Origin: Clostridium sp. NkU-1
Lineage (GTDB): Bacteria; Bacillota_A; Clostridia; Lachnospirales; Lachnospiraceae
Length of the DNA stretch: 64,000 bases
Direction: 5' to 3'
Assembly (NCBI GenBank): GCA_001312405.1
Contig: BBDR01000004.1
Location: 1 to 64,000, forward strand
Part shown: piece after piece, positions 1 through 10,794 of the stretch
Position numbering within the stretch: the first letter of the stretch is position 1
Layout of the letters: each line of letters begins with the position of its first letter
The notes under the pieces: generated by a model
Told to the model about the DNA's origin: nothing
Databases searched by the model: none
What the model saw: only the letters and a program-made list of their open reading frames with translations
Translations under genes and position numbers: made by a program

Positions 1-271
1 AATCCATTCTGTATACCATGATATCGATAACATACTTTGTACACTTTTTTTAATTCAGGACCAATCCATTATAAAAAATTGTGTTTCGAGGTCTGGAATT
101 AAAAGATTATTGTAAGGCGGTTAAGTTGTACCATATCATTGTTAATAAGGAGACAAACTTCTTTTTACAGAATGAGTTTAAGTTATGCAATAAGGACAGA
201 GTTGCACTTCCGGATGGGGGAGCGGATTGTCCTATTTTTAATCATACCAAAGAGAACAGGGAGGAAATAAA

Positions 272-1976
272 ATGAAGAGCTTTAAGGATTTCAGCATTTT
301 TCGAAAGCTGCTGACAGGTTTTTTAGGCCTGACACTTATTATGCTGCTGGTCGGAGGCGCAGGAATAGCCGGACTTGCCAGGATCAGCCAAATGGATACG
401 TACTTGTACAAAGGGCAGACAGCCCCAATGAAAGATTTATTTAGGGCGGTTGAAAGCCTGTATCAGTTCCGGGTGGATTCCAGAGCCATGGTAATCTATG
501 CGGGAGATGCCAAGAAAATTGATGAACTAAAGCTTAGCTTTGACCAGGAATCCGAGAAGTTTTTGGCCAGCGCAGCGGCTTACCGAAAGACGATAAACAT
601 TCCGGAATCCTTTACCCTTTAGATGAGTCTGTTTCGCTGTTTAACAATTCTTTTAAGCCTGCTGTAGAGAAGTGTATGGAGGAGGCAAAAGCCGGTAATG
701 AAACTGCCGCATGGGAGGCGCTTTATCAGGAAACCGATAATATTCAGAAGATGTTTGATAATTTCAATAAATTAATCGATAACCGGCTGGCTGAAGCCGG
801 AAAGACAAATGATGCCAATCATGCTACTGCATTGTGGCTGACCGCTGTTTTGGTTCTTTTTGTTGCATTTGGAGCCGGAGTGGCAGTATTTTTAGGGATA
901 AGAATCTCAAAGATGATCAGTCAGCCGATTGAGCAGGTGGTGGATGCTGCCAACCGGATTGCTCTGGGGCACGTGGATGTGGAACTTGGTAATATGGATA
1001 CAAAGGATGAGACCGGCCAGCTTGCCAATGCCTTTACTAAAATGATCGGCAGCATTAGAAAACAGGTAGATGCTGCGAACCGGATCAGCAACGGCGATTT
1101 TACCAATGAAGTACCCCTTCGTTCCGACCAGGATATCCTTGGGCTTGCATTGCAGAAAATCAGAAAAGATTTAAATCACACACTCTCATTAATAAGCACT
1201 GCTTCCGAACAGGTCAATGCAGGGGCAGAACAGGTTTCCTCCGGGGCGCAGGCCCTGGCTTCCGGTACCGCCGAGCAGGCGGCTACGATTGAGGAACTGA
1301 ATGCTTCCGTCAGCAGCGTGGCAGAGCAGGCGGAAGAAAATGCAAAAAACGTGGAAAGAGCTGCGGACTATGTTGGGCAGGCCGGAGTCGGAGTGAATGA
1401 AAGCAACCAATATATGAGGAAGTTAAATGAGGCCATGAAGGAAATCGGGTCGGCTTCTGATAAGATATCAAGCATTACAAAGGTAATTGAAGATATTGCA
1501 TTCCAGACGAACATCCTTGCCTTAATGCGGCTGTGGAATCCGCTCGTGCGGGAGAGGCTGGTAAGGGATTTGCAGTGGTTGCAGATGAAGTCAGGAATCT
1601 TGCCGGAAAGTCTGCGGAAGCAGCCAAACAGACAGCCGATTTGATCAGACATTCGGTGACCAGCGTTGCAGAGGGTGAGAAATTGGCAGATGAGACGGCA
1701 AAGGTTCTTCTGGGGGTCGCAGAACAGGCGGCGTTTGTAGAACAGGCGATCAAAGGGATCGAAGAGTCATCTTCTCAGCAGGTGCAGGTGATAGAGCAGA
1801 TCAACCAGGGATTGTCCCAGGTATCTGCCGTTGTACAGACAAACGCTGCGACCGCAGAAGAAAGCTCTTCTTCCAGTGAAGAACTGGCTGCCCAGGCGCA
1901 GATGCTTCAGCAGGAGGTGGGCAGATTCAGACTTTTAAAGGAAGATATTCATTCTGCTAATTCCTATCTGGGTTAA
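272..1976 (+). CDS. Methyl-accepting chemotaxis protein (4HB type), two frameshifts
   Basis: Membrane chemoreceptor that passes a ligand signal to CheA/CheW. The start follows a GGAGG site. After correction it is about 568 residues: TM1 at about 12-35, a periplasmic-side four-helix region to about 185, TM2 at about 186-210, HAMP, then the long cytoplasmic coiled coil. The signalling tip [11 protein letters not shown] and the following [23 protein letters not shown] stretch are visible. Reading moves frame at about 618 (a T lost from a T run, FTL to LDESV) and at about 1525 (an A lost in TTAAATGCG). Both are one-base losses in homopolymers, so sequence error is more likely than decay. The ligand is unknown. 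No che genes are adjacent. Confidence 0.9.
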
Positions 1977-2123
1977 TAAAACGCCCTGCGGGTGTGCCTG
2001 TATGCCCCAAAGGCATGGCAGGAAAGAGAAAAGAAAGGGAAAGAATCGCTTTACAGCCTGCCTCCATATTATGTATAATGTAAAAAAATATAGAAGGACA
2101 TAGGATAATTGTGGAGAGACGGT

Positions 2124-2899
2124 ATGAGAGAGCTGAATAGAATTAGAGAAGATTTGAACCGCTGTGATAAGGAAATTTTAGACCTTTTGATGAAGCACCT
2201 TGGTTACGCAGCAGAGATCGTGGAATATAAAAAGGAAAAAGGTCTGCCCATATTTCAGCCGGAGGAGAATTGGCATGAAGATTTACCTGAGGCAGTAGGG
2301 AACTATGCCTATTGCACCGAATTGTCAAGGATATTTAACCAGATCCAGGAGGAAAGCAAACGGGTACAGAGCAAAAGTCTGTTTGACCATAACATCGCCC
2401 TGATCGGATTTATGGGAACAGGAAAGAGTACAGTTTCCAAGTACTTAAGGGATATGCTGGCCATGAAGGAAGTGGATGTGGATGCCATGATTGTGGAAGA
2501 TCAGAAGATGCCAATCAAGGACATATTTGAAAAATATGGGGAAGAGTACTTCAGAGACTGCGAAAGCAATGCGATCCTTAACTTACAAAACTGCCGCCAG
2601 ACCATTATTTCCTGCGGCGGCGGCGCGGTAATACGTGAGAAAAATGTTGAAAATCTTAAAAAGAGCAGCCGCATCGTACTTCTCACTGCCAGCCTGAGAC
2701 CATATTGAATCGGGTAAAGGATGATGGGGCCGGCCAATCTTAAATGGAAATATGAATGTGGAATTCATAAAAGAGCTTATGGCAAAAACGTAAGGATTTT
2801 TATGAAAAAGCGGCGGATATTATCGTAGAAACGGATCATAAAAGCGTACAGCAGATATGCGAAGAGCTGGTCGCTTCCCTGATGCGGTTTGAACGTTGA
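2124..2899 (+). CDS. Bifunctional chorismate mutase / shikimate kinase, three frameshifts
   Basis: The N-terminal 90 residues match the AroQ-type chorismate mutase helix pattern (RIREDLNRCDKEILDLL, then KK..GLPIF). From about residue 95 follows a shikimate kinase with P-loop GFMGTGKST, the DxD-like VDVDAM stretch and the shikimate-binding GGGAV. It would act at two steps of aromatic amino-acid synthesis. The ATG at 2124 is preferred over an upstream GTG because GGAGAG precedes it. The last third is broken three times within about 100 bases (about 2694, 2730, 2791; C losses and an A gain). Repair gives a normal kinase tail ending at TGA 2897-2899, about 258 residues. The gene stands alone. Confidence 0.85.
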
Positions 2900-2958
2900 T
2901 TGGTATCCGGAACATGCTATAATACAGGCAAGAGCAAAGATTTAAAATGAATGATAAA

Positions 2959-2989
2959 AGATATACCGGCCTGACGGGCCGGTATATCT
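2959..2989 (+). terminator. Strong inverted repeat after aroQ-aroK fusion
   Basis: A 13-bp perfect stem (AGATATACCGGCC with its complement) around a 5-base loop. No T tract follows on the plus strand, so termination activity is uncertain. Confidence 0.45.
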
Positions 2990-3029
2990 AATGGACTTGA
3001 TCAGGCAGAGTGATTTTTAATACATAATT

Positions 3030-3074
3030 AACACGTGTATATCATTTGAAAGAAGGATATACACGTGTTTTTTT
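3030..3074 (+). terminator. Rho-independent terminator
   Basis: A 14-bp stem AACACGTGTATATC / GATATACACGTGTT with a 12-base loop, running into a T7 tract. It insulates the metal island that starts at 3240. Confidence 0.85.
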
Positions 3075-3239
3075 GTATAATACCCCTTGCTCAAAATCTG
3101 TTTCCGGCCGTTTTCTTAATTACTGGAATGGCACCTGGGAATTTCAGCCAGATTTTGTTTGTAAAAAAGTCTCATCTACACAACTTCTACAAATCGCCCT
3201 GTTATTCTTTATTCCAGAAATTAAAAAGGAGGACAGACG

Positions 3240-5116
3240 ATGGGATCTGCTGTAAGAACTAAAAAAATACGGATCGGCGGGATGACCTGCATAAGCTGTC
3301 AAAACAAGATTGAAAAAAAACTGCGTAATACGGCTGGAATCGAAAAAGCAGAGGTAAGCTACAGCGCCGGAACTGCTGTCATTACCTTTGATACAGATAT
3401 TATTTCCTACAAAAGCATTGTAGGGATTATTGAGGGTCTGGATTACGAGGTATTAACAGAGTATGAACAGCAGAAACCGGATACCAGCCGGGCTATAGGA
3501 ATTCTGATCATCATTGCTTCCCTGTACATGCTGATCCAGCAGTTCGGGCTTTTAAACCTGCTTGCGCCCAGCCAGCTGGCAGACGAAAAGATGGGCTATG
3601 GAATGCTGTTTATCATCGGCCTTGTTACCTCTGTTCATTGCGTGGCAATGTGCGGCGGCATCAATCTGTCCCAGTGCATTCCAAGAAGCGGAGAGGCTGT
3701 TTCAGAAAAAAGCCGTTTTTCTACATTCCGGCCCACCTTTCTGTATAACCTGGGACGGGTGATCTCTTACACCGCAGTAGGTTTCCTGGTGGGAGCGCTG
3801 GGTTCGGTGGTTACATTCTCTAATACCCTTCAAGGTGTTTTGAAGCTGGCTGCCGGAGTGTTCATGGTCATTATGGGCATAAACATGCTGGGGATTTTCC
3901 CGTGGCTTCGCAGGCTGAATCCAAGAATGCCCCAAATTTTTGCAAGAAAAATTGACAAGGAAAAATCAAAAAGCAGCAGTCCCCTGATCGTGGGCCTGTT
4001 AAACGGACTCATGCCATGTGGTCCCTTACAGGCGATGCAGATCTATGCATTGTCGACCGGAAACCCCTTTTCCGGTGCGCTGTCCATGTTCCTGTTCAGC
4101 CTTGGTACCGTACCTCTTATGTTCGGACTTGGCGCCCTTTCCTCTGCTCTGGGGAAAAAGTTTACCAGCAAGGTCATGACAGTGGGAGCGGTGCTGGTTG
4201 TGGTACTGGGAATGTCCATGTTTTCCCAGGGATTAAGCCTGTCAGGAGTCCAGGCGCCGGACTTATTCTCAAGTGGCGGAAACAACGCCTATGCGGCCGG
4301 AGGGCAGGAGAAAAAGGATGAAATAAAAATAGAAGATGGAGTTCAGATCATAAACAGTACACTTTCTCCAGGTAGATATCCCAACATCAATGTTCAGAAG
4401 GGGATTCCGGTAAAATGGATCATCGATGCGCCCCAGGGAAGCATAAACGGCTGTAACAACCGGATGATTATCCGGGATCTTGGCATTGAATATTCCTTTA
4501 AGACTGGAGAAAATGTCATTGAATTCACCCCTGAAAAAACAGGAAGATCTCTTACAGCTGCTGGATGGGAATGATCCGCGGGTCCATCAACGTGTCGGAA
4601 GAAGGAGATGCAAAGAACAGCACAGGCTCTGATGGAGAGGGCGTATTAAAAGAATATGCACCGGAGGAACCGGTAGCAGCCGGCTATACGATTCCAACGG
4701 ATAAGATTGCCATAGCGGAAGATGGTGTGGATGAATACGGAAACAGCATTCAAAGAATTACCATGGAACTTACGGACGACGGCTTTAAGCCGGCAGCGGC
4801 AGTGGTGAAGTCCGGTGTGGATGTGGAATGGAATATTATTGACAATACATCTGGTGACACCTATGGAACTCTGCTTCTTGTTCCGGATTTTGCAACCCAG
4901 CTTCCTCTTGAAGAGGGAGAAAACAACCTGTATTTCACACCCGCAGGAAGCTTTGACTTTTCCACCGGGGACAATGCCTTTTATGGGTATATCAAGGTTG
5001 TGGATGATTTAAATAATTTAGACATGGATGCTATTAAGAAAGAAATAAGCAGCTTTAAGACCCTTATCTGGCCTGAAGATACCTTCCAGGGAGCAGGCGG
5101 TTCCTGCTGCGGATAA
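3240..5116 (+). CDS. HMA - SafE/TauE membrane - cupredoxin-like fusion protein, one frameshift
   Basis: Predicted copper-handling membrane protein of about 625 residues. Domains in order: a heavy-metal-associated domain with GMTCISC at residues 14-20; a TauE/SafE-like (DsbD-related) membrane domain at about 115-345 with conserved HCVAMCGG and GLLNGLMPCGP motifs; then two cupredoxin-like beta domains. The first contains a CWM motif in the repaired frame and the second ends in GGSCCG. The reading shift at about 4549 is one A lost in GGAAAGATC; repair gives TGKISYSCWMGM. AAGGAGG lies before ATG 3240. Neighbours include a DUF2318 lipoprotein, CopA and CopZ, so a copper or metal redox role is inferred. 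Exact substrate unknown. Confidence 0.85.
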
Positions 5117-5137
5117 ATTGGGAATCTGTCTGTTTCA

Positions 5138-5184
5138 CTGAATCAAGTAGGGCCTTGGATTGCGAACATCCGATTGACGTGAGG
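5138..5184 (+). repeat. Dispersed intergenic repeat, copy A
   Basis: Begins TGAATCAAGTAG and contains GGATTGCGAACATCC, a short hairpin-forming core. It shares this layout with copies at 12195, 18151 and 55455. It is the most diverged copy and lies 21 bases after the stop of the SafE fusion gene. Confidence 0.7.
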
Positions 5185-5200
5185 AAAGGAGAACCGATTG

Positions 5201-5296
5201 ATGAGTTTGTTATTAAGTCACTGGCACTGCATACTCCCGGTTTTTGGTATTATCATAGCAATGTTTTTTATGAGAGACAAACAGAAAAAGGATTAA
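5201..5296 (+). CDS. 31-residue membrane peptide
   Basis: A short ORF with an AGGAAAGGAG ribosome site, ATG at 5201 and TAA at 5294. It encodes a single hydrophobic helix preceded by HWHC (residues 7-10) and followed by a basic tail RDKQKKD. It sits between the SafE fusion gene and the DUF2318 lipoprotein gene in the same direction, so it is probably co-transcribed. The His/Cys cluster at the membrane edge might bind metal; that is inference. Similar tiny ORFs are easily missed by gene callers. No family name is known to me. Confidence 0.6.
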   Translation: MSLLLSHWHCILPVFGIIIAMFFMRDKQKKD

Positions 5297-5325
5297 GAAA
5301 GTAAAAATTCAGGAGGTACATTTTA

Positions 5326-5881
5326 ATGTTACAGAAATTTCGGAATGGATATAAAAAGAAAAAAAGGAAAACAGCGCAGTGGGCTTCCAATGAGGCTGGC
5401 AGTGCTGATGATAGCTGCAGCGGCCCTTACCGCATGCTCTCCCAAGGAAAAGACGAAAGAATCAGAACCAGCCAAAGCAGCGGCAGAAAGCACCCAAAAG
5501 GCAGGGAATGGAGAGGCACTAGTCATTCCTGTAAAGGATATTTCAAGTACGGCACAATTTTATCCTGTTGATGTAGACGGCACCCAGATGGAGGTTGTTG
5601 CAGTCAAGGCACCGGATGGAACCATCCGGACAGCATTTAACACCTGCCAGGTATGCTATGATTCAGGAAGAGGATACTATAAGCAGGAAGGAGATGTTCT
5701 TGTATGCCAGAACTGCAGGAACCGTTTTCCTATGGACCGGGTGGAAGTGGAGGCAGGCGGATGCAATCCCTGGCCTATTTTTGACAAGGAAAAGACCGTG
5801 ACAGACGAGTCCATCACGATCTCTTATGATTTCCTTAAGGAATCCAAGGAGATATTTTCCAACTGGAAAACTTCTTATTAA
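5326..5881 (+). CDS. DUF2318 domain lipoprotein, one frameshift
   Basis: About 184 residues after removing one A from the A7 run at about 5358. The start at 5326 has AGGAGG at the right distance. The N-terminus is basic, then a hydrophobic signal ends in the lipobox LTAC (Cys about residue 36). The mature part has the DUF2318 cysteine pattern TCQVCYDSG ... CQNCRNRFP ... GGCNPWPI, suited to a metal or Fe-S/haem-type centre. It is the third gene after the SafE fusion and the 31-residue peptide. DUF2318 proteins often travel with metal permeases, so it probably serves metal uptake, export or redox at the outer membrane face. Mechanism not established. Confidence 0.85.
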
Positions 5882-6251
5882 TTAAATATCTTTTGTGGGG
5901 AATTTCATGGAGCAGCTTACGGTAAGGCCATTTTGCCTTAAGTAATCTGCTCCCCAATTATACATGGTTTCCAGAATAGGACGGATACTGTTTCCAAGAT
6001 CTGAAAGCGTATACTCCACCTTTGGCGGCACTACCGGATATACGGTACGGATGATCAGCTGATCTTCCTCCAGTTCCCGAAGCTGTTTGGGTGAGCATTT
6101 TTGGCGTTGCCTGGGGGATGAGCTTGCGAAGCTCTCCAAACCGAAGGGTATTACCAATTAAGTGCCATAAGATGAGGGCCTTGTATTTCCCTCCGATCAT
6201 ATCCAATGTGGCATCTACCGGGCAATGATAAGTTGTGCAGTCGCTGTTCAT
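5882..6251 (-). CDS. HxlR-family transcriptional regulator, one frameshift
   Basis: A winged-helix DNA-binding protein of about 122 residues. The family hallmark Cys is in [19 protein letters not shown] and the helix-turn-helix part reads [18 protein letters not shown]. The C-terminal half ([25 protein letters not shown]) is in another frame because of one extra C at about 6092. It is transcribed away from copA and converges on the DUF2318 gene. The ribosome site is at 6261-6266. An inverted repeat just upstream may be its own operator. HxlR proteins commonly sense redox or electrophile stress; here control of the metal genes is inferred. Confidence 0.85.
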
Positions 6252-6267
6252 TTAAAGTCTCCTCCTT

Positions 6268-6287
6268 TAGTATCATTTTGGATACTA
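6268..6287. promoter_or_regulatory. Candidate HxlR operator
   Basis: Perfect 7-bp inverted repeat TAGTATC / GATACTA with a 6-base spacer, immediately upstream of hxlR. A similar imperfect element (AGTATC ... GATCAT) occurs near 6404, upstream of copA, suggesting shared control. Binding is inferred. Confidence 0.45.
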
Positions 6288-6483
6288 TAGCACCAAAAAG
6301 TGCATACTTGCAAATTTCACAATTAGTGCCATAATAATAACATGAGTGCTCGAAAAATACAAGATAACAGGATAGCATATTTTTGGAGGCCATGGAAAAA
6401 AATTAGTATCATAGTGATCATTGCCGATGCCGGAGGGGACGCCTGAAGGAAGGGGCAGTAAAAAAATAGTGAGGTGAGTCAGA

Positions 6484-8964
6484 ATGGAAAGTCAAATCTT
6501 AAATATAAGAGGAATGACCTGTGCAGCCTGTGCGCAGAGAATTGAAAAAAACAGTGCGGAAGCTTTCCGGTATCAGCCAGGCAAATGTAAATCTGGCCAG
6601 TGAAAAGCTTTTTGTTGAATATGACAGCAGTACCCTTGAGCTTTCCGCTATTAAGGCAGCAGTATCTAAAATCGGATATGAGGTGGTGGAAAAATCCGAA
6701 AATGCCAAAGTGACCATACCCATCGGCGGAATGACCTGCGCGGCCTGTGCCAAGCGTATAGAAAAAGCCGTTGGAAAGCTGGAAGGCGTGGCAAGCACAT
6801 CGGTGAATTTTGCAACGGAAAAAGCTACAGTTACCTATGATCCCCAGAAGATCAGGATGTCAGCCATAAAGGCAGCCATTGAAAAGGCAGGCTACAAAGC
6901 CCTGGAAGTGAACAAGGCAGATGCAGCGGATGAGGACAGAGTCCGCAAGCAGCGGGAGATCAAGAACCTTTGGACCAAGTTCATCGTGTCCGCGGTATTC
7001 TCTGTGCCCCTTCTTTACATTGCCATGGCGCCCATGATCAATATCATACAGCTGCCCTTCCCGGCAGGGATCGCCCCCATGGAGAACCCCCTGACCTATG
7101 CTCTGGTGGAACTTCTGCTGGTGGCTCCGGTCATAGGCGTTGGCTATAAATTCTATACCATTGGTTTTAAAGCCCTGTTACAGAGAAGTCCCAATATGGA
7201 TTCTCTGATCGCTATCGGAACCACGGCTGCTGTTCTTTACAGCATCTACAACACGTTCCAGATTGCAGAAGGGCATTTTATGGCAGTGGATTCCCTGTAT
7301 TTTGAATCGGCGGGAGTCATCATCACCCTGATCCTGCTGGGAAAATCCCTGGAAGCTGTTTCAAAGGGCAGAACCAGTGAAGCCATCAAGAAGCTGATGG
7401 GCCTTGCTCCCAAGACAGCAATCATTCTTGAAGACGGTGTGGAAAAGGAAATTCCTATTGACGAAGTGGAAATCGGTGATATGATTTTAGTAAAGCCCGG
7501 CGAAAAGATCCCTGTAGACGGGACTGTGTTAGGCGGCCATACTGCCATCGATGAATCCATGCTGACCGGTGAAAGCATGCCGGTGGATAAAAAAGAAGGG
7601 GACCAGGTCTATGCTGCTTCCTTAAATACAACGGGAACCATCCGTTTCAGAGCGGAAAAGATCGGCAGCGATACAGCCCTGGCTCAGATCATCAAGCTGG
7701 TGGAGGACGCCCAGGGATCAAAGGCGCCCATTGCCAGATGGCTGACATTGTTTCCGGATACTTCGTTCCAGTCGTTTGTGTGATTGCCCTGCTTTCCGGT
7801 ATTGCCTGGTATATCGGCACCGCCGGAGACTTAAAGTTTGCCCTTACCATATTCATTTCAGTTCTGGTTATCGCCTGTCCCTGTGCCTTGGGTCTTGCGA
7901 CACCCACTGCCATCATGGTGGGAACCGGAAAGGGCGCAGAAAACGGCATTTTAATCAAGGGCGGAGAGGCTCTTGAGACAGCTCATAAAATCAGCACCAT
8001 TGTTTTTGATAAAACAGGCACCATTACCGAAGGGAAACCAACGGTGACCGATGTTCTGACCATAGAAGGGATTACCAAAGAGATGCTGCTGCAGCTTACG
8101 GCTTCTGCAGAAAAAGGCTCCGAGCACCCTCTGGGGCAGGCAATTGTCCACGGCGCGGAAGATGCCGGACTTACCTTATTTACAGCGGAGCATTTTGAGT
8201 CCTTAACCGGACGGGGGATAGAAGCGAAGATAGGCGGAGAAGATATCCTTGCCGGAAACCGGAAGCTGATGGTTGAACGCAGCATTTCCTTAACAGGAAT
8301 GGAGGAAGCATCGGACCGGCTGGCCGGAGAAGGAAAAACACCTATGTATGTGGCCATTAACGGCAAACTGGCAGGTATTGTAGCTGTTGCGGACGTTGTA
8401 AAGGAATCCAGCAGGGCGGCTATTGAACAGCTCCATAAGATGGGCATAGAAGTGGCCATGATCACCGGAGACAATAAGAGAACTGCAGAGGCTATTGCAA
8501 AGCAGGTAGGAATCGACCGGGTTCTGTCCGAGGTGCTGCCTCAGGATAAATCTGATGAGGTCAGGAAGCTGCAGGCCGAAGGACGTAAGGTAGCCATGGT
8601 TGGTGACGGGATCAATGACGCTCCGGCTCTTGCCCAGGCTGATATCGGTATCGCAATCGGTTCCGGTACGGACGTAGCCATGGAATCCGCTGATATTGTC
8701 CTCATGCGTTCTGATTTAATGGATGTGCCCACAGCAATCCACTTAAGCAAGCAGACCATCCGAAACATCAAGCAAAACCTTTTCTGGGCCTTTGGTTATA
8801 ATGTGATCGGAATCCCCATCGCTGCAGGACTTTTGCATCTGCTCTTTAACGGGCCCCTTCTTAACCCGATTTTTGCGGCAGCAGCCATGAGTTTAAGCTC
8901 AGTTTCCGTGCTGACCAATGCATTGCGGCTGAAACGATTTAAACCAACCACAGGAACGAGGTGA
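6484..8964 (+). CDS. copA: Copper-translocating P-type ATPase, two frameshifts
   Basis: A P1B-type ATPase that exports Cu(I), about 826 residues. Two N-terminal HMA domains both carry GMTCAAC. Then come the actuator motif TGES, the transmembrane metal site CPC (IACPCALG), the phosphorylation site DKTGT, the HP motif (SEHPLG) and [14 protein letters not shown]. The ATG at 6484 follows GAGGTGA. One extra A in an A7 run at about 6545 breaks HMA1, and one A missing at about 7738 breaks the segment before the CPC helix; correcting both gives a complete enzyme. Divergent hxlR and downstream copZ support copper homeostasis. CPC is the copper/silver signature of the family. Confidence 0.93.
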
Positions 8965-8971
8965 ACCGGAT

Positions 8972-9692
8972 ATGAACAGAAATGGAAAATTAATTGCAGC
9001 AGTGGGAGCCGCCGTAGTATTGGTGGGAGCAATCGTTATAGCGGTTGTACGGACAGCGGGGGGAAATCTGGATGTAGTCGGAAAACAATCCATCACATCC
9101 TTTGAAGCAGTTTTAAATACCATCCCCGACAATGTAAAAGCTGATGAAATCAATGGAGGCTGGTCCTTAAATGCCCCCGATAACGGTGTACGATTTATCT
9201 GGAGCGAAGATTACAGCCAGAGCCCTCTGCATGATGCCATGCTGGAGCTTGATGCGGCCCCATTTGTGAGCGCAGGACTTGATGTTAATAAGCTGCCGGA
9301 TAACTACGCGGCCTATGACGGAATGCTGATGGTGGGAACCAAGCTGGGAACGGAAAAGCCGGTTTATAAAGGAGATGTAACTCCCCTTGCAGCCTATGAG
9401 CAGATCGTAAATAAGCACCGCAGCTTTATCAACTACCATATGGACCTTGACCACTACGGAGTAAAGCTGGGAGACGGCAATATGTTTGAATGGGCGAAAA
9501 ATATGGAAACAAATACAGTTAACAACCAGAATCAGGATAAGGACATTGTCTTTGTATTAAATCCCGAGCCTCTCATAGCAGCCGGTGTTGATCCGGAGAA
9601 AGTGGAAGGCTGTATATGCGCCGGTTACTGTAATGGAAGGCGGAAAGACTTTAGAGGTCTATAAATTTTTAAAGCCCTTTAATTTAAAATAA
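8972..9692 (+). CDS. Hypothetical membrane-anchored protein, frameshift near the end
   Basis: Not recognised. One N-terminal membrane helix (about residues 6-26) is followed by a roughly 210-residue outside-facing domain rich in Asp, Asn and aromatic residues, without cysteines until the broken end. It starts 7 bases after copA and is followed by copZ, so it is part of the copper operon. Near 9611 the frame changes (GGCTGTATATGCG); an adjusted frame gives a natural end VYAPVTVMEGGK ... LKPFNLK with TAA at 9690-9692, about 240 residues. An accessory role in metal export is possible but unsupported by any visible motif. Confidence 0.65.
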
Positions 9693-9716
9693 TAAATCAT
9701 AACGGAGGTAACTCAA

Positions 9717-9926
9717 ATGGCAAAATCAGTTATAAAAGTAGATGGTATGGCATGTGAACACTGTGTAAAGGCGATCACAAATGCGGTAGGCGCTTTAGCC
9801 GGTGTATCCGGTGTATCCGTGGATCTGGCAGCAAAGACCGTAACCGTGGATCATGATCAGGATCAGGCATCTGTCCAGACAATCAAATCTGAGATTGAAG
9901 ACCAGGGATATGATATCATTGAATAA
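9717..9926 (+). CDS. copZ: Copper chaperone, HMA domain
   Basis: A 69-residue stand-alone heavy-metal-associated domain with metal-binding motif MACEHC (Cys about residues 12 and 15) and the usual beta-alpha-beta-beta-alpha-beta pattern ending DQGYDIIE. It is expected to carry Cu(I) to the HMA domains of CopA. The GGAGG site lies 9 bases before the ATG. The gene is intact and is followed by a terminator, closing the copA operon. The His between the cysteines is common in CopZ-type chaperones. Confidence 0.85.
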   Translation: MAKSVIKVDGMACEHCVKAITNAVGALAGVSGVSVDLAAKTVTVDHDQDQASVQTIKSEIEDQGYDIIE

Positions 9927-9939
9927 CAAATAGAGAGGA

Positions 9940-9977
9940 CGGGAACCGCACAATGGACGGTTCCCGCCTTTCGCGTT
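9940..9977 (+). terminator. Rho-independent terminator after copZ
   Basis: 9-bp stem CGGGAACCG / CGGTTCCCG with a 9-base loop, followed by a pyrimidine-rich stretch ending TTTT. Confidence 0.75.
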
Positions 9978-10086
9978 TTAATTTATAATAAGCCAGGGAG
10001 AGCGAAGAGGAGCTTGCTCATCGGCGCGAAGGCTGAATGTCGGTCATGAACTGCAGGTTCATGATAAAACGGATTGAGGTGTTAAA

Positions 10087-10794
10087 ATGCTTAAAAGCAG
10101 CAAAAATGTACTGGTCGTGGATGATGAACCTAAAATAGTGGAGGTCGTCTGTCTGCTTTTGGAAAGCAAGGGATTTTGCACATTCCCTGCCGAAAACGGA
10201 AGGAAGGCACTGGAGATATTTGATTCGGAAAATATCGCTCTTGTCATTCTGGATCTTATGATGCCGGATATTTCAGGAGAAGAGGTGTGCATTGCCATCC
10301 GCAAGAAATCCCGGGTTCCCATTATCATGCTGACCGCCAAGGTGGATGAAAGCGATGTGGTGGAAGGGCTGGGGCTAGGGGCGGATGATTACGTTGTAAA
10401 GCCCTTTGGTTTAAAAGAACTGTATGCCCGGGTTGAGGCTGTTCTCCGCAGGACAGAAAGGGACTTAGTACCCCTTGTTAAGAGGAATTCCTGGAGAAAT
10501 GGAGATCTGGTGATCGACTTTGAGAAGAATGAAGTTCGAAAAAAAAGGAAACAGTCTGACCCTGACACCCAGCGAATTAAAAATCCTGTCGGTGCTCATC
10601 AAATATCCTGGAAAGGTCTTTACCCGGGAGGAGCTTATTGAGCAGCGCTTGACAAGGGCTTTGCCGGATATGACAGGGCAATAGACAGCCACATTAAAAA
10701 CATTAGGAAAAAGGTTGAGGACGATCCCAAAAACCCGGTGTATGTACGGACCATACCAGGACTGGGATATAAATTCGGAGGGGATGGAGAGTGA
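10087..10794 (+). CDS. OmpR-family response regulator, two frameshifts
   Basis: Receiver domain with DDE acidic pocket (VVDDEPK), phospho-acceptor Asp in ILDLMMPD and Lys in VVKPFG, followed by a winged-helix DNA-binding domain (LTPSEL... and RTIPGLGYKF in repaired frames). About 235 residues. One extra A in the A8 run at about 10541 and one lost G at about 10647 interrupt the output domain. The stop overlaps the GTG of the histidine kinase gene (GTGA, 10791-10794), typical of translational coupling. Location next to the copper operon suggests a metal or envelope signal, which is inference. Confidence 0.88.

Noticed and set aside
81..275. 64-codon ORF at the window start
   Set aside because: No ribosome site, no recognisable domain, overlaps the start of the chemoreceptor; probably chance.
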